DNA of 6,811 nucleotides from Bacteroidales bacterium (lineage in GTDB: Bacteria > Bacteroidota > Bacteroidia > Bacteroidales > UBA10428): the NCBI GenBank assembly GCA_016935595.1, contig JAFGQQ010000245.1:1-6811 (forward strand), written 5' to 3'. The translations under genes and the position numbers were made by a program. Positions within the stretch are counted from its first letter, which is position 1. Each line of letters starts with the position of its first letter. A model generated the notes under the pieces. That model was not told the origin of the DNA. It did no database searches and saw only the letters and a list, made by a program, of their open reading frames with translations. Of the stretch, positions 1 through 6,354 are shown piece by piece.

Positions 1-138
1 AATATGTTCTTCATTTTGCCATTTTACATAACGTAAGATATCGTAAATATATTCAGCTCTGGAGCGGTTATCGTATTGCGATTTTAGGTTTAAATTAATT
101 ATTATTACTGTTATTAGTATTAAATATTTTTTAATCAT
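1..138 (-). CDS. Exported protein, N-terminal fragment, YfiR/DUF4154-like (partial)
   Basis: The complement of 136-138 is an ATG that opens a frame running without a stop to the window edge, giving 46 residues; the rest lies outside. The protein starts MIKKYLILITVIIIN, a Lys-Lys n-region followed by a hydrophobic core. A likely signal peptidase I site lies between Ser20 and Gln21; a Gln at +1 is common in Bacteroidota exports. The mature part contains RAEYIYDILRYVKW (residues 27-40). This resembles the start of the YfiR/DUF4154 domain, where a charged helix with the pattern A-[YF]-[IL]-Y-[NDx]-[IF]-x-[KR]-[YF]-[VI]-x-W opens the periplasmic domain. In Pseudomonas, YfiR is a periplasmic repressor of a diguanylate cyclase; no such partner is visible here. 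That this is a real gene start is well supported by the signal peptide and reading frame. The family call rests on one short motif and is tentative. It is divergent from the SPOR lipoprotein across 126 bp. Confidence 0.6.
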   Translation of the reverse strand, partial: MIKKYLILITVIIINLNLKSQYDNRSRAEYIYDILRYVKWQNEEHI

Positions 139-209
139 GAAATAATAAATTTAAAAAATGTTAATATTCTATTAATTTTTAAATTTAAATAAAATTTGAG
201 AATTATCAG

Positions 210-217
210 TATTTTTG
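210..217 (+). promoter_or_regulatory. Possible Bacteroidota -7 element upstream of the SPOR lipoprotein
   Basis: TATTTTTG matches the TAnnTTTG -7 consensus of Bacteroidota sigma-ABfr. It lies 48 bp before the ATG at 265, implying an untranslated leader of about 40 nt. The only nearby TTTG (195-198) is 11 bp upstream, too close for a normal -33 box, so the match is incomplete. In such an AT-rich region it could occur by chance. Confidence 0.25.
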
Positions 218-264
218 TAAATTGTGCCGTTTATAAAGTATTAAAACAACTAATACCACTGAAT

Positions 265-735
265 ATGAAAAAGTTATTATTGATTGTGTTATCAATGGCA
301 TTATTTATAGGAAGTTGTAATTTCATTGATAATACATTTAATAAAAAGAAAAGAATGCGCGAATTAGCTGAAAAAGCTCGCCTTGATAGTATTGCCAAAG
401 CAGTAGCCGATTCCATTCAAATGGCTGAAGAATTTCAACGGCAGCTTGAACAAGCTAGATTAGATTCTTTACAAAAAGCTGAAGAAGAAGCGCTAGCCAG
501 GGCAAAAAGAAAATATCATGTAATTGCTGGCAGTTTTAAAATTCCGGGAAATGCTGATAAGTATGCTAAGACAATGTTATGCAAAGGTTATGAACCCGAA
601 ATTTTAGCAGGGAAAAATGGTTTTACATATGTTTCAATTGGTACTTTTGAAACATTAGCAAGTGCTGCCAATCTTGTAAAACAAATTAGAGACGAAGGTG
701 AGTTTGTAGTATGGATTCATCATCCGGCTAACTGA
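265..735 (+). CDS. SPOR-domain lipoprotein (peptidoglycan-binding)
   Basis: A 156-residue protein probably anchored in the outer or inner membrane by a lipid. MKKLLLIV begins the signal peptide, and FIGSC (residues 14-18) is a lipobox with the acylated Cys at 18. Residues about 27-82 are charged, Ala/Glu/Lys/Arg-rich and probably helical, with a repeated segment (ARLDSIAKA at 38-46, ARLDSLQKA at 64-72). Residues about 83-153 form a SPOR domain: YHVIAGSF opens the first strand, then a helix (NADKYAKTML), GYEPEIL, YVSIGTF, and a second helix ending in VVWI. SPOR domains bind septal peptidoglycan with stripped stem peptides, so a role at the division site or in envelope maintenance is likely. 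A longer frame upstream from a TTG at 196 exists, but it would place 23 residues before the signal peptide. The ATG at 265 is therefore preferred. It stands alone: divergent from the left-edge gene and followed by a strong terminator. Confidence 0.88.
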   Translation: MKKLLLIVLSMALFIGSCNFIDNTFNKKKRMRELAEKARLDSIAKAVADSIQMAEEFQRQLEQARLDSLQKAEEEALARAKRKYHVIAGSFKIPGNADKYAKTMLCKGYEPEILAGKNGFTYVSIGTFETLASAANLVKQIRDEGEFVVWIHHPAN

Positions 736-758
736 TATTTTATAATTCAATTTTCTTA

Positions 759-813
759 AAGCTCCCTTTGTAATTAGGAATATATTTTCTTAATTGTAAA
801 GGGAGTTTTTTTT
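759..813 (+). terminator. Intrinsic terminator after the SPOR lipoprotein gene
   Basis: 762-778 pairs with 789-805. The outer part is eight perfect pairs (CTCCCTTT with AAAGGGAG), followed by two G-T wobbles, five A-T pairs, one more wobble and a closing G-C. The stem is 17 bp with a 10-nt loop (779-788). A run of eight T follows immediately (806-813), and the A residues at 758-760 can pair with its start. This is the strongest hairpin I found in the window. It lies 23 bp after the lipoprotein stop and ends about 11 bp before the ATG of the next gene on the same strand, so it could also act as an attenuator for that gene. Confidence 0.88.
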
Positions 814-824
814 AATTTTTTGGA

Positions 825-2114
825 ATGGAAGGCAAATTTCAGCGTGCATCTTCAGATAACAGGCTATACAGATGGCTGGTTTTAATTGTTATCAGTATAG
901 CTATGTTTGGGAATTATTATTTGTATGATAGCATTGCACCTGTTGCCGATTTGCTTAAATCACAATTAAACTTTTCCCAATCCAAAATCGGACAACTTAA
1001 TATGTTTTATAGTATTGCAGCGATTGGCGTTCTTACTTTTAGCGGTGTGTTTATTGATAAGTTTGGTACTAGAATTTCAATTCTTCTTTTTGGTACATTA
1101 TGTACTATTGCGGGGATATTAACAATGATATCCCATCAGTTTCATGTTATGCTTCTTGGAAGAATTATACTTGGTATTGGAGCTGAGCCTCTTGTTGTTG
1201 CTGCTACTGTGGCAATTGCCAAATGGTTTAAAGGCAAAGAAATTGCTTTTGCATTAGGAATAAATTTAATGATTGCCCGTTTTGGATCGTTCTTCGCAAA
1301 TAAGGCTCCTTCGATTTTTGAAAATAGATTTTTAGTGTGGAAAGAACCTTTAAAAATTGCCGCTATAATTGGGATGTTATGTTTGCTTGCCGGGATTATA
1401 TATTATTTCCAGGAAGGATACGGTCAGAAGAAATATAAATTGGGTAAAGCTGAAAAGACAGATAAATTAAGTTTAAAAGGTTTTTTTTTATATAACAGAT
1501 CGTTTTGGCTTATTATACTTTTATGTTTTACTTTCTATTCTGCCATTTTCCCGTTCTATAGTACTTTTTCTTTTTTATATTTAACTGAGTTTCATGGTTT
1601 AGACCGGAGTGCAGCAGGTAACTTGTTGGTTTTTCTTCCTGTATTTGCAATGTTTGCCACCCCTTTAATTGGTTTGTTAGTTGATTTGATTGGTAAAAGG
1701 GCATCTTTAATGACTTTGGGCTCAATTTTAATTATGCCGGTTTTTATTATTATGTCATATACTTCTCTTAATTTGCGTATACCTTTAGCCATGTTAGGAT
1801 TTTCATTTTCCTTAATACCTGCCATAATGTGGCCGTCTGTTGCTTATGTAGTTAAAGAACATAAGCTTGGTAAAGGTTATGCTTTAATGACTTTATTACA
1901 GCAGGTTGGGGTTGCAGGATTTAACTGGTTAATTGGGTATCAGAATGATATTTTTGGCGCATCTCCAGAAAATCCTCAAGGGTATTTGCCTATGGTATTT
2001 ACATTAAGTACTTTAGGGATTTTAGGATTAATTTTTTCAATTTGGCTATTAAAAATTGAGAAAGGGCCTAAAGGACATGGACTTGAATTACCCTCCAAAG
2101 TAAAATTAACCTAA
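825..2114 (+). CDS. MFS transporter, MFSD1-like (possible dipeptide/small-solute carrier)
   Basis: A 429-residue inner-membrane protein with about 12 hydrophobic helices. Approximate helices: 16-36, 61-80, 84-101, 107-131, 138-158, 175-195, 226-249, 264-288, 294-312, 318-341, 351-372, 389-410, with a cytosolic loop at about 197-222. GVFIDKFGTR (74-83) is the MFS motif A; GLLVDLIGKR (283-292) is its C-domain counterpart. Several blocks match what I recall of animal MFSD1: GIGAE (117-121), KWFKGKE (133-139), IARFGS (150-155), and the stretch 336-352 with WPSVAYVV followed by EHKLG and Tyr352. In MFSD1, a lysosomal dipeptide transporter, a Glu and an Arg in the first and third of these blocks are, as I recall, substrate ligands. 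Here they are Glu121 and Arg152, with the same 31-residue spacing. MFS membership is certain. The MFSD1 resemblance is seen by eye, and the substrate is inferred. The next Met is at 27, inside helix 1, so 825 is the credible start. There is no Shine-Dalgarno; a GGA abuts the ATG. The gene converges on purA with a 22-bp gap. Confidence 0.9.
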   Translation: MEGKFQRASSDNRLYRWLVLIVISIAMFGNYYLYDSIAPVADLLKSQLNFSQSKIGQLNMFYSIAAIGVLTFSGVFIDKFGTRISILLFGTLCTIAGILTMISHQFHVMLLGRIILGIGAEPLVVAATVAIAKWFKGKEIAFALGINLMIARFGSFFANKAPSIFENRFLVWKEPLKIAAIIGMLCLLAGIIYYFQEGYGQKKYKLGKAEKTDKLSLKGFFLYNRSFWLIILLCFTFYSAIFPFYSTFSFLYLTEFHGLDRSAAGNLLVFLPVFAMFATPLIGLLVDLIGKRASLMTLGSILIMPVFIIMSYTSLNLRIPLAMLGFSFSLIPAIMWPSVAYVVKEHKLGKGYALMTLLQQVGVAGFNWLIGYQNDIFGASPENPQGYLPMVFTLSTLGILGLIFSIWLLKIEKGPKGHGLELPSKVKLT

Positions 2115-2136
2115 GTATTAAGAAAAAATATTTTAT

Positions 2137-3399
2137 CTACCTGAAAATCGTTTCATTTCTTTCTGCACCAACAGATATTATCTTGATCGGAACACCTGTT
2201 TCTTTCTCAATAAATAATATATATTCAATTAGTTCCTTTGGGATTTCTTTTTCACTTTTAATTTTAGAGATATTACACTTCCATCCTTTAAATTCAGCAT
2301 ATATAGGTTCAATATCATTTTCAAGTGTGTAAGGAAAATAATCTATTATACCATTTTTAGTTCTATATCCAGTACAAATTTTAATAGTTTCAAATTCACT
2401 CAGAATATCTGTTTTTGTTAATATCATTTGGGTTACACCGTTAAGCATAATGGAATATTTTAATGCAACCAGGTCAAGCCACCCACATCGCCTGGGTCTT
2501 CCAGTGGTTGCTCCATATTCATGTCCTATTTTTCTTAATTTTTCACCTGTTTCATTGTTTTGTTCAGTTGGGAAGGGGCCGCCACCTACTCTTGTACAAT
2601 AAGCTTTTACAATCCCTATAACTTCTCCTATTTTACTTGGCGCAATGCCTAAACCTGTACAAGCCCCCGCACATATTGTGTTTGACGAAGTCACGTAAGG
2701 GTATGATCCAAAATCGATATCTAATAAAGTTCCTTGTGCTCCCTCAGCTAAAATTTTTTTTCCCTCTTTTAAATAATTGTTAATTACATGTTCGCTGTCA
2801 ACAAAAACAAACTGTTTTAACAGTTCAATACCTTTAAACCAGAGATTTTCATATTCTCTTTCGTCATATTTGTAGTCGTATTGCTGAAGTATTTTCTGGT
2901 GTTTTTGTTTTAAAAACAGGTATTTATCTTTAAAGTCCGGTAATTCAATGTCGCCAATTCTTAATCCGTTTCTTCCTGTTTTGTCCATATAAGTCGGACC
3001 AATACCTTTAAGAGTTGAACCAATTTTAGTTATTCCTTTTGCTGCTTCAGAAGCTGCATCTAAAATGCGGTGAGTAGGCAATATCAAATGTGCTTTTCTT
3101 GAAAATAACAAACGACCTTTTAAATCGATATTTTGTTTTTTTAATTCATTAATTTCTTCAGAAAAAACAACCGGATCTAAAACGACGCCATTACCAACTA
3201 TATTGATTGTATCTTTTCGAAAAATACCTGAGGGAATGGTATGCAGGATTGTTTGGACTGAGTTAATTTCTAAAGTATGACCTGCATTTGGCCCACCTTG
3301 AAACCGCGCAATTACATTATAATCCTGACATAAAACATCAACAACCTTTCCTTTGCCTTCATCTCCCCATTGAAGACCTATTAATATATTGAGCTTCAT
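2137..3399 (-). CDS. purA: Adenylosuccinate synthetase
   Basis: Catalyses GTP-dependent joining of aspartate to IMP, the first committed step from IMP to AMP, in the cytosol. At 420 residues it is full length (about 430 in E. coli). Diagnostic motifs are all present: QWGDEGKGK (10-18) with the catalytic Asp13; GGPNAGHT (35-42) with catalytic His41; GSTLKGIGP (127-135) with Thr129; Arg143 in TGRNGLR; EGAQGTLLDIDFG (219-231); GGGPFPTE (272-279); TTGRPRRCGW (298-307), the aspartate-binding arginine loop; TKTD (328-331), the guanine-specificity motif; and the C-terminal GAERNETI. No key residue is missing. It is the last gene of the minus-strand block, 104 bp after the fur-like gene, and ends tail-to-tail with the MFS gene. 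In E. coli this enzyme is inhibited by (p)ppGpp, which makes the nearby spoT gene relevant. Upstream sequence is AT-rich with only a weak promoter match. Confidence 0.98.
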   Translation of the reverse strand: MKLNILIGLQWGDEGKGKVVDVLCQDYNVIARFQGGPNAGHTLEINSVQTILHTIPSGIFRKDTINIVGNGVVLDPVVFSEEINELKKQNIDLKGRLLFSRKAHLILPTHRILDAASEAAKGITKIGSTLKGIGPTYMDKTGRNGLRIGDIELPDFKDKYLFLKQKHQKILQQYDYKYDEREYENLWFKGIELLKQFVFVDSEHVINNYLKEGKKILAEGAQGTLLDIDFGSYPYVTSSNTICAGACTGLGIAPSKIGEVIGIVKAYCTRVGGGPFPTEQNNETGEKLRKIGHEYGATTGRPRRCGWLDLVALKYSIMLNGVTQMILTKTDILSEFETIKICTGYRTKNGIIDYFPYTLENDIEPIYAEFKGWKCNISKIKSEKEIPKELIEYILFIEKETGVPIKIISVGAERNETIFR

Positions 3400-3432
3400 A
3401 AAATAAAAATTTTAACCATTATATTGTGCCTG

Positions 3433-3440
3433 CCAAGGTA
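3433..3440 (-). promoter_or_regulatory. Weak candidate -7 element upstream of purA
   Basis: On the minus strand this reads TACCTTGG, seven of eight positions of TAnnTTTG, 33 bp before the purA ATG. Candidate TTG triplets upstream sit 13 and 25 bp away, neither at the usual spacing of about 19. It is listed because the 104-bp fur-purA gap is large enough for a promoter; the support is weak. Confidence 0.2.
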
Positions 3441-3503
3441 AAAATATTTTTTTCAATATGAAAAGCAAGATTACAATTGTTAGTATTTTTTTATAAAAAG
3501 TTT

Positions 3504-3959
3504 TTATTTCTTTTTTTTCGAATCTTCCTCGTAAATACCATAAATGTAAAGGGAATGATATAAGGGTTTGAAATTGTTAAGGCTTGATGCAGTTTTTACA
3601 ATTTCATCGATGCGCGGATCGCAGAATTCAATTACTTTACCGCTTTTAGTGCAGATTAAATGATCGTGTTGACAACATTCGTAAGCTTTTTCGAATTGAG
3701 AGATATTTTTCCCAAATTGATGTTTGATAACTAAATTGCTATCTAATAAAAGTTCGATTGTATTATATAATGTAGCACGACTAACCCTGTAATTTTTATT
3801 TTTCATAGAAATATATAAACTTTCAATATCAAAATGCCCTTCATGCGAATAAACTTCATCAAGTATTGCAAAACGTTCAGGAGTTTTACGATGTCCTTTT
3901 TTTTCAAGATATTCGGTAAATATTTTTAAAACGGTTTTTTTTGTTTCTTCATTAATCAT
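3504..3959 (-). CDS. Fur-superfamily transcriptional regulator lacking the Cys4 structural zinc site
   Basis: A 151-residue regulator of the Fur/PerR/Zur superfamily. The N-terminal winged helix includes [10 protein letters not shown] (24-33), GHFDIESLY (41-49) and the recognition helix [15 protein letters not shown] (57-71). The C-terminal dimerisation domain includes HQFGK, QFEKAYE, HDHLIC (98-103), GKVIEF (107-112) and HSLYIYG (135-141). Putative regulatory metal ligands remain: His42, Glu90, His98, Asp99, His100, Glu111 and His135. The usual structural CxxC pairs are broken: the first reads C103-T-K-S106, and the second position reads Y143-E-E-D146. Extra cysteines occur at 95, 96 and 113. 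The frame is intact, so these are substitutions, not a frameshift. Family members typically repress iron, zinc, manganese or peroxide-response genes; I cannot tell which metal. It lies between spoT (79 bp upstream) and purA (104 bp downstream). The start is the ATG at 3957-3959. Confidence 0.95.
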   Translation of the reverse strand: MINEETKKTVLKIFTEYLEKKGHRKTPERFAILDEVYSHEGHFDIESLYISMKNKNYRVSRATLYNTIELLLDSNLVIKHQFGKNISQFEKAYECCQHDHLICTKSGKVIEFCDPRIDEIVKTASSLNNFKPLYHSLYIYGIYEEDSKKKK

Positions 3960-3970
3960 TTCTATACTGA

Positions 3971-4004
3971 TTTTAATAACGATTAAAAATAAAAAATTTT
4001 TTAT
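3971..4004. promoter_or_regulatory. AT-rich palindromes upstream of the fur-like gene (candidate operator)
   Basis: TTTTAAT (3971-3977) and ATTAAAA (3982-3988) form a 7-bp inverted repeat with a 4-nt spacer, 12-29 bp before the fur-like ATG. Directly adjacent, 3989-4004 is a perfect 16-bp palindrome (ATAAAAAATTTTTTAT). Fur and PerR boxes are AT-rich inverted repeats of similar arm length, though usually with a 1-nt spacer, and autoregulation is common. Base composition makes chance palindromes likely, so this is a candidate only. Confidence 0.3.
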
Positions 4005-4038
4005 GATTATTTATTTTTATTTAGAATAAATTAAAATT

Positions 4039-6282
4039 TTATTCTTCAACAATTTCTTCCCTTACCACGTTTTCAATTCCCTTTATAGTTTCTATTTTAC
4101 TAATTATGTCGATTAAATCATCCTTATTATGAACATATAAATCTATTGTGCCTTCAAAAATTCCATTATTACTGTCTAAGAAAATTGACCTAATACTGAT
4201 ATTTAAGTCTTTAGAAATTATATTTGCTAAATCAAAATAAATTCCGTCTCTGTCAATTCCTTTAACCCTTAACCTGATCAGGAATGATAAAATTCTGTGA
4301 GACGTCCAGGTAGCTGATACAATATCTTCTCCATGGCTAGACATTAACTTAATTGCTTCGCTGCAAGTATTTTGATGAATTATAATTAAATCATCTTGTG
4401 ATTTAAAACCTACTACATCATCTCCAGGGATAGGATTACAGCATTTGGCAATTTGATATTTTAAGTTTTCATTGTCAGTATCGATTTCATCTTTTATTAT
4501 TAAAGGAGATTTTTCTTTTTTCTTTAGCTTTTTAGTTTTAATATTTTGATCTTCAATTTTAGTTGTAGAGCGGTTGAATTGAATTTTCCAATATTTTATC
4601 CACTTGCTTTGAGATTTTTTTTGTAATATTTTATCAATATTTTCGAGCGTAATTATATTACTTCCAATTTTACTGTATAATTCATCCTTATTTGCAACTT
4701 TATATCCGTCAAACATTTTTTTAAAAATGCTGGAACTTGGATAAAGCTCCATTTCTTTAAGTTTTTTTTCAAGTAATTTTTGTCCTCTTAATATTCTATC
4801 TTTATATTCTGACTTGAAAGCATTGTTAATACTCGATTTTGCTTTTGCTGTAGTTACATAATCGAGCCATTCATGCTGGGTTTTTTGTTTATCGGAAGTT
4901 ATTATTTCAACCTGGTCGCCACTACTTAGTTTGTAGTTTAAAGGAACAAGTTTATGGTTTACTTTTGCACCAATGGCCTTATTTCCTATTTCAGAATGAA
5001 TTTCATATGCAAAATCCAGAGTAGTGGAGTCTTTTGGTAAGGTTATTAATTGGCCTTTTGGAGTAAAAACCATTATTTCCTGGGCAAATAAATTTAATTT
5101 AAAGTCATCTAAAAACTGGAGAGCATCAGAATTAGGATTTTCTAAATGTTCTCTGATAGTTTTAATCCATTTGTCTAATTCGCTTTCTGATGATTTTTCT
5201 CCTTTATATTTCCAGTGTGCTGCAAATCCACGTTCAGCTATCTCATTCATTCGTTCAGAGCGGATCTGGACTTCAATCCATTTGCCATACGGGCCCATAA
5301 CTGTAACATGAAGCGCTTCATAACCGTTAACTTTTGGATGACTTACCCAGTCCCTAATTCGTTCGGGTTTTGGTGTATATTTATCTGTAATTAATGAATA
5401 TATGTTCCAACATTGAATTTTCTCCGGAATTCTTGGCTTAGGTTTAAATATAATCCTTATAGCTAATATATCATAAATTTCATCATAAGCAATGCCTTTA
5501 GAATGCATTTTATTCCAAATAGAATAAATAGATTTTGTTCTGCCACTAATATCAAATGTAAAATTGTTATTACTTAAAATTTCTATTATAGGTAAAGAAA
5601 ATCTGTTTATAATTTGCATTCTTTTTTCTTCACTATCCTTTATTTTCTTTTCTAATTCAGCATATATTTTTGGATGCTGGTATTTCAGACTTAAATCTTC
5701 CAGTTCGGTTTTAATGGCATTTAAACCTAAGCGATGTGCTAATGGTGCGTATAAATAAAGGGTTTCGCCTGCTATTTTGTATTGTTTGTGATGAGGGAGG
5801 GCTTCTAATGTACGCATGTTATGTAAACGGTCGGCAAGTTTTAATAAAATTACCCTTACATCATCGGAGAGAGTAAGTAACATTTTCCTGAAATTCTCGG
5901 CTTGTAATGAGGATTTGTTATCGAATACTCCTGAGATTTTTGTAAGACCATCAATAATTGATGCTATTTTTTTCCCAAAATTATTTTCAATATCTTTAAG
6001 CGTATAATCGGTATCTTCGACAATATCGTGTAAAAGCGCGCAAATTATCGATTTAACTCCTAAGCCAATTTCATTTGAGGCAATTTTGGCAACAGCAATG
6101 GGATGCAATATATAAGGTTCGCCCGATGCCCTTCGCATATCTTTATGGGCATCATAGGCAATTTTATATGCTTTAATAATAAGTTCCCTGTCCTCCTTGC
6201 GTTTGCATCGAGGACAATTCGCAAGAAGATCTTCAAACTGCTCATTAATATTTTTTCTTTCGGTTTCGGTAAATACTTCCAT
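4039..6282 (-). CDS. spoT: Bifunctional (p)ppGpp synthetase/hydrolase, long Rel/SpoT type
   Basis: Makes and degrades the stringent-response alarmone (p)ppGpp. Numbered from a TTG at 6297, the 752-residue frame reads in order: HD hydrolase domain, with GEPYILHP (59-66), His90-Asp91 and Glu94-Asp95 in LLHDIVEDT, and ADRLHNMRTL (155-164); synthetase domain, with GRTKSIYSIW (252-261), YDILAIR (275-281), GYEALH (325-330) and EVQIR (342-346); TGS domain about 404-466; helical region about 475-560; a lysine-rich linker about 575-605; a conserved-cysteine segment KCCNPIPGDD (618-627); and an ACT domain about 668-752. Both catalytic sites look intact. The synthetase loop reads R313-I-R315-D316, the basic RxKD-like form of bifunctional enzymes rather than the acidic ExDD of RelA. 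The ATG at codon 6 (6280-6282) is a more usual start than TTG and begins MEVFTETERK, so I use 6282, giving 747 residues. Followed by the fur-like gene and purA on the same strand. Confidence 0.97.
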   Translation of the reverse strand: MEVFTETERKNINEQFEDLLANCPRCKRKEDRELIIKAYKIAYDAHKDMRRASGEPYILHPIAVAKIASNEIGLGVKSIICALLHDIVEDTDYTLKDIENNFGKKIASIIDGLTKISGVFDNKSSLQAENFRKMLLTLSDDVRVILLKLADRLHNMRTLEALPHHKQYKIAGETLYLYAPLAHRLGLNAIKTELEDLSLKYQHPKIYAELEKKIKDSEEKRMQIINRFSLPIIEILSNNNFTFDISGRTKSIYSIWNKMHSKGIAYDEIYDILAIRIIFKPKPRIPEKIQCWNIYSLITDKYTPKPERIRDWVSHPKVNGYEALHVTVMGPYGKWIEVQIRSERMNEIAERGFAAHWKYKGEKSSESELDKWIKTIREHLENPNSDALQFLDDFKLNLFAQEIMVFTPKGQLITLPKDSTTLDFAYEIHSEIGNKAIGAKVNHKLVPLNYKLSSGDQVEIITSDKQKTQHEWLDYVTTAKAKSSINNAFKSEYKDRILRGQKLLEKKLKEMELYPSSSIFKKMFDGYKVANKDELYSKIGSNIITLENIDKILQKKSQSKWIKYWKIQFNRSTTKIEDQNIKTKKLKKKEKSPLIIKDEIDTDNENLKYQIAKCCNPIPGDDVVGFKSQDDLIIIHQNTCSEAIKLMSSHGEDIVSATWTSHRILSFLIRLRVKGIDRDGIYFDLANIISKDLNISIRSIFLDSNNGIFEGTIDLYVHNKDDLIDIISKIETIKGIENVVREEIVEE

Positions 6283-6299
6283 ATGAAATTTGAGCAATT

Positions 6300-6325
6300 A
6301 AATTCATTACAAATTTAATGAATTT
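6300..6325. repeat. 10-bp perfect inverted repeat upstream of spoT
   Basis: AAATTCATTA (6300-6309) and TAATGAATTT (6316-6325) are exact inverted repeats around a 6-nt spacer, 18-43 bp upstream of the spoT ATG. No T-run follows the stem on the minus strand, so it is not a convincing terminator for the gene at the right edge. A protein-binding operator or a leader hairpin fits better. The predicted spoT -7 element overlaps its centre. Confidence 0.55.
6310..6317 (-). promoter_or_regulatory. Candidate -7 promoter element of spoT
   Basis: The minus strand reads TAAATTTG, an exact match to TAnnTTTG, 27 bp before the spoT ATG, predicting a leader of about 20 nt. Upstream, TTG in AGTTGAAC is 14 bp away, shorter than the usual -33 spacing. 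The element occupies the spacer and inner arms of the inverted repeat at 6300-6325, so a protein bound there would cover the promoter. Confidence 0.35.
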
Positions 6326-6354
6326 GCTGTTCAACTATAAATATCCTCGATTAA

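Noticed and set aside
196..264. In-frame TTG extension that would add 23 residues before the SPOR lipoprotein
   Set aside because: It would bury the signal peptide and lipobox inside the protein, whereas the ATG at 265 gives a textbook lipoprotein N-terminus.
1481..1489. Run of nine T inside the MFS gene, considered as a slippage or phase-variation site
   Set aside because: The frame is intact across it and gives FFL in a plausible helix-7 approach. Such runs are common in DNA this AT-rich.
1592..1825. Minus-strand open frame of 77 codons opposite the MFS gene
   Set aside because: It mirrors the membrane-helix coding sequence of a well-supported gene and has no recognisable features.
2115..2136. 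Possible bidirectional terminator between the convergent MFS and purA genes
   Set aside because: Only an AAAATATTTT palindrome is present in a 22-bp gap. There is no GC-containing stem, so it does not support a terminator call.
3507..3518. A-rich tract at the 3' end of the fur-like gene, considered as a frameshift explaining the lost cysteines
   Set aside because: The changed positions Tyr143 and Asp146 lie upstream of the tract in an undisturbed frame, so substitution explains them.
4023..4045. 8-bp inverted repeat (AGAATAAA/TTTATTCT) overlapping the spoT stop codon
   Set aside because: Considered as a spoT terminator, but the stem is nearly all A-T and no T-run follows it on the minus strand.
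5024..5311. Plus-strand open frame of 95 codons opposite spoT
   Set aside because: It is antisense to conserved synthetase and TGS coding sequence and shows no domain, signal or plausible start context.
6283..6297. TTG start for spoT five codons upstream of the ATG
   Set aside because: An in-frame ATG at 6280-6282 gives a typical family N-terminus; the extra five residues carry no recognisable feature.
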